This document shows positions 46,997 to 55,955 of a stretch of 64,000 nucleotides of DNA, in pieces. Within the stretch, counting starts at the first letter, position 1; each line of letters begins with the position of its first letter. The position numbers were made by a program, and so were the translations under genes. The stretch is from Helicobacter typhlonius (GTDB taxonomy: Bacteria > Campylobacterota > Campylobacteria > Campylobacterales > Helicobacteraceae). The notes beneath the pieces were generated by a model, which worked only from the letters and a program-made list of their open reading frames with translations, was not told the DNA's origin and did not search any database. The stretch lies in NCBI RefSeq assembly GCF_001460635.1, contig NZ_LN907858.1, positions 1,364,001-1,428,000 of the forward strand. The letters are read 5' to 3'.

Positions 46997-47692
46997 ATGT
47001 ATCCTAGCAAAATATGGCTTCATCGTGTCGATGAGATACAAAAATTTATGGATTTTAAGGACAAATACGCGGGATTTGAAATCGATGTGTATTTTTTAGA
47101 ATCTCCAACACCATATTTTGATGTCGGGCACGATGGGGAAAAGTCAAGCATTAATCTCAAACTCGAAGATATGTTTGAAGCTATGCAAAATAGTGGATTT
47201 AGCTTGGGAGGGGGGAATGATATAAAGCCACGCATTTGGCTTGATTTTAAGAATCTATCCCCAGAAAACGCAGAGAATGCGCTTCAAGTTCTTAATACTC
47301 TCTGCGATACATATCATATTCCCCACTCTGCACTTATTATAGAGAGTAGCGAATACAAATCTCTTGGTATTTTTAAGAAAGAGGGATATTGGAGTAGCTA
47401 TTATGTGCCTTATTACAGCAAGGCAGAGCTAAAGGAGCAAAAATCGGAGATTATACAGGGTTTAAAACACATAATAGAGAGTGGCAATATAAACTCGCTT
47501 AGCTTTCCCTACTATCTCTATGATTTTATAAAGAATGCTTCACTGCGCTATTTTGATAATATCGAATGGCTTGATATACCACTTCTCACTTGGAATGAGG
47601 GACATAATGGCTATGAAAATATGCAGTCAAAGGCATTTTTTGACCCACAAATAAAAGTTATACTCGTAGGCGAAAAGGGTAATTATCGCTAA
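46997..47692 (+). CDS. GDPD-like (glycerophosphodiester phosphodiesterase fold) protein
   Basis: This encodes 231 residues, starting 6 bases after the pEtN transferase stop. The N-terminal KIWLHRVDE, then FEIDVYF and DVGHDG, resemble the His-Arg, Glu-x-Asp and His-Asp-Gly metal motifs of GDPD or PI-PLC-like TIM barrels, though the HRVDE motif differs from the usual HRG. IWLDFKNL and ESSEYKSLGIFK fit the later strands. There is no signal peptide, so it should be cytoplasmic. Its tight coupling to the pEtN transferase suggests use of a lipid or head-group by-product, or LPS decoration, but this is conjecture. Confidence 0.65.
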   Translation: MYPSKIWLHRVDEIQKFMDFKDKYAGFEIDVYFLESPTPYFDVGHDGEKSSINLKLEDMFEAMQNSGFSLGGGNDIKPRIWLDFKNLSPENAENALQVLNTLCDTYHIPHSALIIESSEYKSLGIFKKEGYWSSYYVPYYSKAELKEQKSEIIQGLKHIIESGNINSLSFPYYLYDFIKNASLRYFDNIEWLDIPLLTWNEGHNGYENMQSKAFFDPQIKVILVGEKGNYR

Positions 47693-47734
47693 GAGCGGGG
47701 TGCAGATAATCTTGCTATCCTCACCTTAAGCCGC

Positions 47735-47772
47735 CTACTTTTTACATTCTAGATTCAGAATCCAAAAAGTAG
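47735..47772. terminator. Bidirectional terminator between convergent genes
   Basis: CTACTTTTT (47735-47743) pairs with AAAAAGTAG (47764-47772); inside, ATTCT pairs with AGAAT. The stem carries a T-run in both directions and lies between the GDPD-like gene and ppk, which face each other. Confidence 0.55.
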
Positions 47773-47822
47773 AACTTTACTAAGGGCAAGTGCCGCATTC
47801 ATAGCCTTATGCCACAGAGTAT

Positions 47823-49916
47823 TTAACTCTCTTTAAGCATTCTTTTTGCAAGTTTTTTTGCTTTTATTACCTCATCATTACTTACAGAATCTCCATAAAT
47901 CGCATTGACATACTCTTCATAGGCAATTTGAGAGCTAAAGGGCTTTTGCGTATTTGTTACCTTATGATACTCGCCATTGCTTTGAAGCTCATACATCTGT
48001 ACATTATCGCTCAACTGCATTTGTAAAATCTCCATCAGCCGCTTACTCATTTGCTCATTGAGGCTAGGTGTGAGAATTTCAACGCGTCTTTCGAGGTTTC
48101 TTGGCATAATATCCGCCGAAGCAAAATACACGCCCACTTTATCGTTTTTGAAATGATAGATTCTAGCGTGTTCAAGGTATTTGCCAATAATTGAAAATAC
48201 ACGAATATTTTCACTCACGCCCTTAATGCCCGGTCGCAACGCGCACACACCACGCACGATTAAATCAATCTTCACTCCAGCCATTGAAGCCCCATAGAGT
48301 GCGCGTATCACATCAATATCCACAAACGCGTTTGCTTTCATAATAATACGTCCCTGCGTGCCCATTTTCTTTTCTTGCTCGATAAGTTCGAGAATTTTTG
48401 TCTTAATCTGCGTTGGCGCAATAAAAAGATGTCCTAGCTTCGTGCGATAAGATGAGCCGGTAGAGAGGCTATGAAAGAGTTTAACAGCGTCTTTTGAAAA
48501 ATGCTCGTTGCAAGTGAGGAGCGACAAATCGGTATAGATTTTAGCCGTGCTTGGATTGTAGTTTCCTGTGCTTAAATGCACATATTCTTTGAGTGTATTG
48601 CCGATTTTTTTAATCACAAGCGCAATTTTTGCATGCACTTTGAGTCCGGGCACACCATAGATGACGTGCGCACCAGCAGATTCCAAAGAATGCGCCCAAT
48701 AGAGATTATTTTCCTCGTCAAATCGCGCCTTAAGCTCGACAAGCGCGGTTACTTGCTTATTGTTTTCAGCAGCTTGAATAAGGGCTTTAACAATGGGCGA
48801 GTTCTTACCCACGCGATAAAGCGTCATACGAATTGATAACACATCTGGGTCTTTTGCCGCACTTTGAATGAAATTCACCACCGGGTCAAAACTCTCATAT
48901 GGGTGAAAAAGCACAATATCGTTGCTCTCCATAGTCGAGAGAATATCGACATTGCCATTCAATGGAGGCAGAGTCTTTGGATTAAATGGTGGGGTGGTAA
49001 GATGCGCATAAGCCTTGCTCCCTACAAGCTCCCACAACCCACTTAGATTCAAAGGAATATTATAAATATAAATATCTTTAGAATCTACCTTAAGATGAGA
49101 ATTAATAAACTCAAGCAGACTATTATCTTTATCCGCGCCGATTTCTAGGCGCACTACTTCACCCTTTCTGCGCGTTTTAAGCCCCTCACTCATAATCTCA
49201 ATAAAATCATCGGCTTCCTCTTCTTCAATCTCCATATCCGCGTTACGCGTGATTCTAAAAGGCACATAATTGAGTATCTCATATTCCCCAAATAGCTCAC
49301 TCGCAAACTCACCCACAATGTCTTCCACTGCTACAAATATGCCACTCTCTATTTCCACAAAGCGCGAGAGTAGGCGCGAGATTCTCACCATTGCAAATTT
49401 GATACTCCCATCTTGCGTATCCTTAAGCTTGAGTGCGATTGCAAAGCTAAGGTTATTCAAATGTGGAAAAGGATGTGTCGCATCAACTGCCACAGGCACA
49501 ATTACAGGATAGAGATAGTTTATAAAAAACTCGTGCAAACGCTTCTTTTGCTCAGTATTGAGCTCACTCACTTGCTTTATATGCATATTTTCCTTAGCTA
49601 ACCCGTTCTGAATCTCCCTAAACACAGATTCGAGTGTGCCCTTTTCTTTGTCTAAATATTCTCGTATGCTTTTAAGCTGTTGCAATGGCGTGAGTTTGTC
49701 CGCGCCCACCTCGGTAATACCACTTGCATACAAACGCTTTAGTCCTGCCACGCGTATCATATAAAATTCATCGAGATTCGTGCCATAAATAGCTACAAAC
49801 TTCAATCGCTCCAAAAGCGGAATATTTGTATTTTTAGCCTCATTCAGCACACGCGTATTAAATTTAAGCCACGAAAGCTCACGATTAAAATACATTCTAG
49901 CGTCATTGATTGTCAT
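47823..49916 (-). CDS. ppk: Polyphosphate kinase 1
   Basis: This encodes 697 residues, the usual length. Ppk1 polymerises the gamma phosphate of ATP into polyphosphate at the membrane. Seen: the N-terminal RELSWLKFNTRVLNEA, the phosphotransfer region DPDVLSIRMTLYRVGKNSPIV-like segment, the autophosphorylated His region VHAKIALV and HLSTGNYNPSTAKIYTDLSL, and HARIYHFKND. In Helicobacter and Campylobacter, polyphosphate supports stress survival, motility and colonisation. It stands alone, facing the GDPD-like gene; the 244-base spacer to the beta-barrel gene holds promoters for both. Confidence 0.97.
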   Translation of the reverse strand: MTINDARMYFNRELSWLKFNTRVLNEAKNTNIPLLERLKFVAIYGTNLDEFYMIRVAGLKRLYASGITEVGADKLTPLQQLKSIREYLDKEKGTLESVFREIQNGLAKENMHIKQVSELNTEQKKRLHEFFINYLYPVIVPVAVDATHPFPHLNNLSFAIALKLKDTQDGSIKFAMVRISRLLSRFVEIESGIFVAVEDIVGEFASELFGEYEILNYVPFRITRNADMEIEEEEADDFIEIMSEGLKTRRKGEVVRLEIGADKDNSLLEFINSHLKVDSKDIYIYNIPLNLSGLWELVGSKAYAHLTTPPFNPKTLPPLNGNVDILSTMESNDIVLFHPYESFDPVVNFIQSAAKDPDVLSIRMTLYRVGKNSPIVKALIQAAENNKQVTALVELKARFDEENNLYWAHSLESAGAHVIYGVPGLKVHAKIALVIKKIGNTLKEYVHLSTGNYNPSTAKIYTDLSLLTCNEHFSKDAVKLFHSLSTGSSYRTKLGHLFIAPTQIKTKILELIEQEKKMGTQGRIIMKANAFVDIDVIRALYGASMAGVKIDLIVRGVCALRPGIKGVSENIRVFSIIGKYLEHARIYHFKNDKVGVYFASADIMPRNLERRVEILTPSLNEQMSKRLMEILQMQLSDNVQMYELQSNGEYHKVTNTQKPFSSQIAYEEYVNAIYGDSVSNDEVIKAKKLAKRMLKES

Positions 49917-50124
49917 ATTTTTGCCCCCTTGAATGATGTGAGTGTGGTTTCATTTTATCTTAAATTATTTTAAAAATATCGCGCTTTTTGAGAATCGCAC
50001 CCCCAAATCGCATTGGCTTGGTAAAAATGTTTCATATTTATTTTGCATTTATCTATAAAAAATCTGCAAATGCCCTACTGCGTAGCCAATTTTCTTTAAA
50101 ATTTGATTTATAAGCTAATTTTTG

Positions 50125-50130
50125 TATAAT
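50125..50130 (+). promoter_or_regulatory. -10 element of the beta-barrel gene
   Basis: TATAAT in TTTTTGTATAATATGC, 31 bases upstream of the ATG at 50161; a T-rich region lies further upstream. Confidence 0.7.
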
Positions 50131-50160
50131 ATGCACTCATTTCATAAAAAGGAGTATATA

Positions 50161-50682
50161 ATGAAAAAACTCTCACTTTCATTGCTTTTTGCAGCAGGGT
50201 TTGCTATGAGCACACAGGCTGCGAGTATTATGGGGTTTGAAATAAGCCCTGAATTTGGTTTAGGTGCAGGGCAAACAAAACAGACTATTTCTAGTGCTGA
50301 TACAAACTTTAAAGATTATAGTGTGTTTGGACGTATTTGGCTCGGTGCTTTTGATTTTGTGGTAGCTCCACAAATAAAATATGATTTTAATTCATATTCA
50401 AATTCAGATGACAACTATCGCAATTTGCAATATGGCGTATCTGCGGGATATAATATTGGGCTTTTTGTCGCGCGATTGACACCTTATGTAGGAGTGAATT
50501 ATTCAAGCTTTAATAAATTTTATAAAGATACCACCGCTTACAATGCAGGCTTAAAGCTTAAGTTTGATTTGATTCCTATCTCTCTTGGTGTGCTTTATAC
50601 TTATCAAAAACCAGAAAATGAAGGAACAAAGCAAGAAGTAAAAATGCAAAGTATACAAGCTCTTCTTGGTGTGCATTTCTAA
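50161..50682 (+). CDS. Small outer membrane beta-barrel protein
   Basis: ATG 50161 follows AAAAAGGAG; the longer frame from 50122 would begin inside the promoter. It has 173 residues: signal peptide MKKLSLSLLFAAGFAMSTQA, then alternating strands with aromatic girdles (YGVSAGYNIGLFVARLTPYV and later), ending LLGVHF with a terminal Phe. An 8-strand barrel of the OmpA/OmpW size is likely. A 9-bp hairpin directly after the stop suggests a short monocistronic mRNA. The function is unknown; it may be an abundant porin-like or adhesin-like protein. Confidence 0.82.
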   Translation: MKKLSLSLLFAAGFAMSTQAASIMGFEISPEFGLGAGQTKQTISSADTNFKDYSVFGRIWLGAFDFVVAPQIKYDFNSYSNSDDNYRNLQYGVSAGYNIGLFVARLTPYVGVNYSSFNKFYKDTTAYNAGLKLKFDLIPISLGVLYTYQKPENEGTKQEVKMQSIQALLGVHF

Positions 50683-50713
50683 GATTCTACATTTTGCAAA
50701 GTTTTAGAATCTT
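50681..50713 (+). terminator. Hairpin after the beta-barrel gene
   Basis: AAGATTCTA (50681-50689) pairs with TAGAATCTT (50705-50713), a 9-bp perfect stem overlapping the stop codon. The following bases are only moderately T-rich. Confidence 0.5.
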
Positions 50714-50816
50714 ATCTTCGTATTTGCCCTATGACATTATGTATTGCGTCCTTTGTTGCCAAGCATTAGATGTGTTTGACACAAGGAGCTAGGGTAATTT
50801 ATCTTGGGAGCTTTAT

Positions 50817-52661
50817 ATGACTTTAGATTCTCATAAACTTATCGACTTTTTACAATCTCATAATGAACTTACTATCATTAATGAACCTTTGGATATTTAT
50901 CTGCAAATCCCACAACTTGCTTACCTTGAAGTAAAAAAGCCAAATAGCAAAGCTCTTCTTTTTACAAATCCTATTTGTGCCAAAAGTGGAAAAACCTTTG
51001 ATATACCTGTGCTTATGAATATTTTTGGCTCACACAAAAGGCTTAATCTTTTGTGTGATAAACCCATTGCTGATATTGCTCAACACATACAGAATCTTCT
51101 TGCACTTAAACCACCAAAGGGTGCAAGAGCAATTCTAAAAAAGCTCCAAGAACTTGCTACCTTGCGCTTTGTTTTTCCTAAATACACGAAATCCAAAGGT
51201 TTATGTCAAGAAATTATCTTTCAAAATGAAGAAATTAATCTTTTAAATCTCCCTATCCTCACAACTTGGGAACACGATGGCGGAGCATTTATCACTATGG
51301 GGCAAGTTTATACCCAAAGCCTTGATGGCAAAGCAAAAAATCTAGGTATGTATCGTCTGCAAGTTTATGATGAAAAACATTTAGGGCTACATTGGCAGAT
51401 ACATAAAGATTCTCAACATTTCTATCATCAATATAAACAAGCAGGAGAAAAAATGCCTGTGAGTATTGCACTTGGTGGCGATCCGCTGTATATTTGGTGC
51501 GGACAGGCACCTTTACCTATGGGAATCTTTGAGCTAATGCTCTATGGCTTTATCCGCTCTAAAAAGCCTGTGCTTTGCCCGTGTATCACTAACCCACTCT
51601 TTGTGCCAAATGATGTAGATATTGTTATTGAAGGTTGGGTAGATACCACACAAATGCGAGATGAGGGACCATTTGGCGATCATACAGGATTCTATACGCC
51701 CATTGAACCTTATCCTGTGCTTGAAGTGAGTGCAATCACAATGCGGAAAAAACCCATTTTTCCAGCCACAATCGTTGGCAAACCTCCGCTTGAGGATAAA
51801 TATATGGGTTATTTAACAGAGCGCGTATTTTTGCCATTATTACAAACTACTGCGCACGGCTTGATTGATTACCATATGCCTGAAAATGGTGTTTTTCATA
51901 ATCTTATTTTTGCAAAAATCAAGCCTCAATATCCAAGCCACGCACAGCAAATTATGCACAATTTTTGGGGAGTGGGGCAAATGAGCTTTGTAAAACACGC
52001 TATTTTTGTTGATGAAAATGCACCCGAACTGACAGATTATGAAGCGCTTGGCACTTACATACTTGAGCGCTTCTCTCCTAATAATCTGCTTATTACAGAG
52101 GGAATTTGTGATGCACTTGATCACGCAAGCCCACATTTTGCTCACGGAGGAAAGCTTGGTGTAGAAGCTATTACACCCGTGCATAAGCCTTCATTTATTG
52201 CTCTTAATGATGAGTGCTTATGGGAGAAATTTGCTCCACTTTTTCCTCAAGCCACTGCTTTAAAGCAATATTTTACTCACACACCCAATCCTATTTGTAT
52301 TGTAAGTGTGGTAAAGCAAAATCATCTCTTTACAGATTTAAATGAGAATCTTAAAGGTTTTCAAGCTTTACAAAACTGCTTAAGTATTATTATCTTTGTA
52401 GATTCGCATAAAAATCATCTCACAAACCCTTATATGCTTACTTGGCGGATTGTTAATAATATTGATGCAAAGCGTGATATTCTTATTGTTGAAAATCTTG
52501 TTTTTATTGATGCAACCGATAAATCAACCTGTGATGGACATCTGCGCGAGTGGCCCCAAGATACAAATTGTAGCCCATCTGTCATCGCCACATTAAAGAA
52601 AAAGGGACTTATTGATGATATAGATGATGAATTTTTAGAGCATTTTGGTATCTTACATTAA
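50817..52661 (+). CDS. UbiD-family menaquinone biosynthesis decarboxylase
   Basis: This encodes 614 residues; the ATG follows GGGAGC. UbiD proteins use prenylated FMN to decarboxylate aromatic acids. Seen: the RDEGPFGDHTGFYTP-like REGPFGDH region (DEGPFGDHTGFY), NPLFVPNDVDIVIEGW, VGKPPLEDKYMG, and the Ile/Pro-rich N-terminal part LEVKKPNSKALLF. In Helicobacter, which makes menaquinone by the futalosine pathway, the UbiD homologue (HP0396 in H. pylori) is the proposed MqnL-type decarboxylase. No other menaquinone gene is nearby. A UbiX-type partner for the cofactor should lie elsewhere. Confidence 0.92.
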   Translation: MTLDSHKLIDFLQSHNELTIINEPLDIYLQIPQLAYLEVKKPNSKALLFTNPICAKSGKTFDIPVLMNIFGSHKRLNLLCDKPIADIAQHIQNLLALKPPKGARAILKKLQELATLRFVFPKYTKSKGLCQEIIFQNEEINLLNLPILTTWEHDGGAFITMGQVYTQSLDGKAKNLGMYRLQVYDEKHLGLHWQIHKDSQHFYHQYKQAGEKMPVSIALGGDPLYIWCGQAPLPMGIFELMLYGFIRSKKPVLCPCITNPLFVPNDVDIVIEGWVDTTQMRDEGPFGDHTGFYTPIEPYPVLEVSAITMRKKPIFPATIVGKPPLEDKYMGYLTERVFLPLLQTTAHGLIDYHMPENGVFHNLIFAKIKPQYPSHAQQIMHNFWGVGQMSFVKHAIFVDENAPELTDYEALGTYILERFSPNNLLITEGICDALDHASPHFAHGGKLGVEAITPVHKPSFIALNDECLWEKFAPLFPQATALKQYFTHTPNPICIVSVVKQNHLFTDLNENLKGFQALQNCLSIIIFVDSHKNHLTNPYMLTWRIVNNIDAKRDILIVENLVFIDATDKSTCDGHLREWPQDTNCSPSVIATLKKKGLIDDIDDEFLEHFGILH

Positions 52662-52743
52662 AATATGCTTAAGTTAATAAAAATTTAAGTTTTTTTACTC
52701 TAGAATCCCCTTTCCAAAATTATTTAGAATCTAAGGGAAAATA

Positions 52744-53172
52744 ATGGAATTGACAAAAATAGCAACACAAAATGACATCAATCGTCAGTGGATTGTGCTT
52801 GATGCAAAAGATAAAGTTTTTGGTCGCCTTATCACAGAAATAGCTACACTTTTACGAGGCAAACACAAACCTTGTTTCACGCCTCATATTGATTGTGGCG
52901 ATTTTGTAGTCATTATTAATGCCACAGAAGTAAAATTCACAGGTATGAAACTCAAAGACAAAGAATACTTCACGCATTCAGGTTACTTTGGCAGCACTAA
53001 AAGTAAAACACTTCAAGAAATGTTAGAAAAAACTCCCGAAAAACTCTATCATCTTGCGGTACGAGGTATGCTCCCCAAAAACAAACTTGGACGAGCTATG
53101 CTTAAAAAACTCAAAGTTTATCGCGGCAGTGAGCACCCACACAGCGCTCAAGTCGCTAAAAGCTCAAAATAA
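52744..53172 (+). CDS. rplM: 50S ribosomal protein L13
   Basis: This encodes 142 residues with [30 protein letters not shown] and [21 protein letters not shown], both standard L13 motifs. L13 is an early assembly protein of the large subunit. ATG follows AAGGGAAAATA. A TAGAAT-type -10 near 52701 (after a long T run) is the likely promoter, similar in design to the one before gap. rpsI follows after 8 bases, the usual rplM-rpsI pair. Confidence 0.98.
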   Translation: MELTKIATQNDINRQWIVLDAKDKVFGRLITEIATLLRGKHKPCFTPHIDCGDFVVIINATEVKFTGMKLKDKEYFTHSGYFGSTKSKTLQEMLEKTPEKLYHLAVRGMLPKNKLGRAMLKKLKVYRGSEHPHSAQVAKSSK

Positions 53173-53180
53173 GGAATACT

Positions 53181-53570
53181 ATGGCAAAAGTTTATGCAAC
53201 AGGAAAAAGAAAAACGGCAATCGCGAAAGTTTGGCTTACTTCTGGGAGCGGTAAGCTCAATATCAATGGGCAAAGTCTCAATGACTGGCTTGGAGGACAC
53301 GAAGCTATTAAAATGAAAGTAATGCAACCGCTTATCCTTACCAAACAAGAAAAATCAGTGGATATTCACGCTGTTACACTTGGTGGTGGATATTCGGCTC
53401 AAGCAGAAGCTTTGCGACACGGCATTTCAAAGGCTCTTAATAATTATGATATTGCGTTTAGAGCGATTTTGAAACCAAAAGGGCTTTTGACACGCGATTC
53501 TCGTGTGGTGGAACGCAAAAAATATGGAAAGAGAAAGGCGCGCAGAAGCCCACAATTCTCAAAAAGGTAA
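53181..53570 (+). CDS. rpsI: 30S ribosomal protein S9
   Basis: This encodes 129 residues: [20 protein letters not shown] at the N-terminus, [19 protein letters not shown] in the middle, and the invariant basic tail ending SPQFSKR, which reaches the P-site tRNA. ATG follows AAGGAATACT. The next gene begins 7 bases after the stop, so the metallo-hydrolase is probably co-transcribed. Confidence 0.98.
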   Translation: MAKVYATGKRKTAIAKVWLTSGSGKLNINGQSLNDWLGGHEAIKMKVMQPLILTKQEKSVDIHAVTLGGGYSAQAEALRHGISKALNNYDIAFRAILKPKGLLTRDSRVVERKKYGKRKARRSPQFSKR

Positions 53571-53577
53571 AATTGCG

Positions 53578-54201
53578 GTGGAAATTCTCTCTCGAAGTTT
53601 TGGCGAGTATCAAACAAATTGTTATATTTGCAAATTTCCTCAAGGAGAGATTGTTATTGACGCGGGAATTGGAGCGCATAATTGGGTTATAGAGCAATGC
53701 CCCAACCCACTCGCCTTTCTCAACACACACGGGCATTTCGACCATATTTGGAGCAATAAGATTCTTAAATCTCACTTCCCCGATGTGCCACTTGTCGCCC
53801 CAGCACTTGATGCCTTTATGTTAGAATCTGACTGCTTTGGCACAGGCGTAACTCCAAGTGAGCCAGATATACTAAGCAAGTGTGAAAAAGGCACAGATAC
53901 ACTTTGCCTCAAAGATGTGGAGGTAATGTTTTCGCATTTTCCCGGACACACACCCGGTTGCTCGATTATAGAAATTGAAGGCGCAATTTTCAGCGGAGAC
54001 TTTATCTTTCATCGCTCTATTGGGCGCTGTGATTTTCCCTACTCAAGCACAAGTGATATGATAGAATCCCTCATTCGTTTTAGCGAACTCTCCGCAGATA
54101 CCAATAAAACGATTTATCCCGGGCACGGCGATAAAACTTCCCTTATAGACGAGCAGCACAATGTGGCTTTTTGGATTCGTCAGCTTAAACTCAGGCAGTA
54201 G
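53578..54201 (+). CDS. Metallo-beta-lactamase-fold hydrolase (glyoxalase II type)
   Basis: I choose GTG 53578 (AAAAAGG upstream), giving 207 residues; the frame runs back into rpsI from 53503 without a plausible start. Zinc ligands: THGHFDH near residue 50-56, HTPGC, GDFIF and PGHGD. The short form without a C-terminal helical domain is like the many bacterial hydroxyacylglutathione-hydrolase-like proteins whose substrates (thioesters or sulfur compounds) are not known. It sits between rpsI and motAB. Confidence 0.88.
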   Translation: MEILSRSFGEYQTNCYICKFPQGEIVIDAGIGAHNWVIEQCPNPLAFLNTHGHFDHIWSNKILKSHFPDVPLVAPALDAFMLESDCFGTGVTPSEPDILSKCEKGTDTLCLKDVEVMFSHFPGHTPGCSIIEIEGAIFSGDFIFHRSIGRCDFPYSSTSDMIESLIRFSELSADTNKTIYPGHGDKTSLIDEQHNVAFWIRQLKLRQ

Positions 54202-54245
54202 GAATGTCTTTTGCTTTTTTATCTCAAAATTAGAAAGGGGTGTTT

Positions 54246-55016
54246 ATGGACTTAACGACCATTGGTGGACTCATTGGGGCGATTGCAAGTTTGTCTATTG
54301 GGGACTTTTTGGAAGGTGGGAATCCTATACACCTCATTCACATTAGCTCTCTTATTATTATTATCCCAACAGCACTTTGTGCGGCTACAAGTGCCACTCA
54401 CGCTTCACACGTTAAAGGTGCGCTTAAAGAGTTAAAAATCGTGTTTGGTTCAGCTGGTGTCAATATTAATGAAATTATACGACAGCTTGTAGAGCTCTCC
54501 ACTCTTGCGAGAAAAGACGGCGTGTTAGCACTTGAAGGAAAGGCGGCACAGATTGAAGATGATTTCTTGCGTCAATCTCTCTCTATGATTATTGACGGGC
54601 GGGACGCTCACGCTGTGCGCGAGGATATGGAAGTGCAGATTGAAACGCTTGAGGAATACTATCACGGCTGTTCGCACTTTTGGATTCTGTATGCAGAGAC
54701 TTGCCCTACAATGGGGCTCGTTGGGGCGGTTATGGGGCTTATGCTTGCTCTCCAGCTCCTTGATGACCCAAAAGCTATGGCGGCAGGGATTGCGGGAGCA
54801 TTTACAGCGACCGTTACAGGTATCTTCTGTTCTTATGCACTTTTTGGACCTTGGGGACATAAAATGCACTCAAAGAGCAAAGATGTGATTAGAGGGCGCA
54901 CCGTTATTTTGGAGGGAGTTGTAGGTATCGCAAATGGCGATAACCCTCGTAACCTTGAAGAAAAATTACTTGGATTTATCCCACCAGGTGAGCCTAAAAT
55001 CTCACAATTTGAATAA
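54246..55016 (+). CDS. motA: Flagellar motor stator protein MotA
   Basis: The start is ATG 54246 after AAGGGG (a GTG at 54240 is less likely), giving 256 residues. Four membrane helices are visible, with the large cytoplasmic loop containing LARKDGVLALEG, and the conserved Pro in the ETCPTMGLVGAVMGLMLAL segment (third helix) and Pro in the LFGPWGHK region. MotA and MotB form the proton-driven stator. The stop is 11 bases before motB. Confidence 0.95.
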   Translation: MDLTTIGGLIGAIASLSIGDFLEGGNPIHLIHISSLIIIIPTALCAATSATHASHVKGALKELKIVFGSAGVNINEIIRQLVELSTLARKDGVLALEGKAAQIEDDFLRQSLSMIIDGRDAHAVREDMEVQIETLEEYYHGCSHFWILYAETCPTMGLVGAVMGLMLALQLLDDPKAMAAGIAGAFTATVTGIFCSYALFGPWGHKMHSKSKDVIRGRTVILEGVVGIANGDNPRNLEEKLLGFIPPGEPKISQFE

Positions 55017-55027
55017 GAGCGCATTAA

Positions 55028-55768
55028 ATGGCTAAAAAGAAAAAATGTCCTGACTGCCCTGCTGGTGAGAAATGGGCTGTCCCCTATGCGGACTTCCTCT
55101 CACTTCTGTTGGCGCTCTTTATTGCACTTTCAACTGCCGCCGCAGATTCAGAAGCATTAAAAAGCGAATTTGTGAAAATCTTTGACTTTACGCTTACTTC
55201 TCCTTTGCCCTCTAGTGAGGAGGATATAAGCGATAATGAAGTTGAGGGTGTCTCTGCCTCTACTGAAACCGCTAGTATAACAAATGCTGAAATTGAAAAA
55301 ATGGTAGAAGAAGGCGGGATTTTGGAACAAATGGAAATGGGTATATCTTTGCGTCTGCCTTCAAATATATTCTTTGAATCAGGAAGGGCTGACATTACCA
55401 ATAGCGACGTGTATTTGTATTTGCAACGAATGAGCGCAATTATCAAAAAATTGCCTGAATATGTAAGGGTCGATGTGCGAGGCTATACTGACAATGCGCC
55501 TTTACCGATAGGTTCGCATTATAGAGATAATTACGAATTGTCTTCTGGGCGTTCGCTTAGCGTGATGAAGGCTCTTATAAAAAACGGCATTTCTGCCGAA
55601 CGTATTTCATTTTCCGGCTATGGAGAATATCAAGCAATCGCCCCTAATGATAGCCCTATCAATCGTGCAAAAAATAATCGTGTGGAAATCTTTTTCTATG
55701 TGAATCCACAGGATGCACCAGTGGCTCAATCAATCCTAGAAGAAACACTGCAAAACACGCAACAATAA
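55028..55768 (+). CDS. motB: Flagellar motor stator protein MotB
   Basis: This encodes 246 residues with one membrane helix. Its N-terminal WAVPYADFLSLLLALFIALS carries the proton-binding Asp (about residue 22). A plug or linker rich in Ser and Glu follows. The OmpA-like peptidoglycan-binding domain shows VRGYTDNAPLP and LSSGRSLSVMKALI, then NRVEIFFY. It anchors the stator to the wall. A strong terminator follows at 55787-55826. Confidence 0.96.
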   Translation: MAKKKKCPDCPAGEKWAVPYADFLSLLLALFIALSTAAADSEALKSEFVKIFDFTLTSPLPSSEEDISDNEVEGVSASTETASITNAEIEKMVEEGGILEQMEMGISLRLPSNIFFESGRADITNSDVYLYLQRMSAIIKKLPEYVRVDVRGYTDNAPLPIGSHYRDNYELSSGRSLSVMKALIKNGISAERISFSGYGEYQAIAPNDSPINRAKNNRVEIFFYVNPQDAPVAQSILEETLQNTQQ

Positions 55769-55786
55769 CGCCGTCCAAATTGGTTA

Positions 55787-55826
55787 AAGTTTGAATCTAA
55801 ACTCTTTGCTAGATTCAAACTTTTTT
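55787..55826 (+). terminator. Rho-independent terminator after motB
   Basis: AAGTTTGAATCTA (55787-55799) pairs with TAGATTCAAACTT (55810-55822), a 13-bp perfect stem with a 10-base loop, followed by TTTT. This is the clearest terminator in the window. On the other strand it would also face the convergent nhaC-type gene. Confidence 0.88.
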
Positions 55827-55955
55827 AAATCTAAAAATCCCTCCTAAATGAAAAAAGCTCGTTGTGTGTTGCAAAAAGAGGCTCTATTACTCAAAGGCTT
55901 AAGCAGAATTTTTAAATCTTAAAGTCTGCATTAGAGTCCAAAAAACTTATACATT

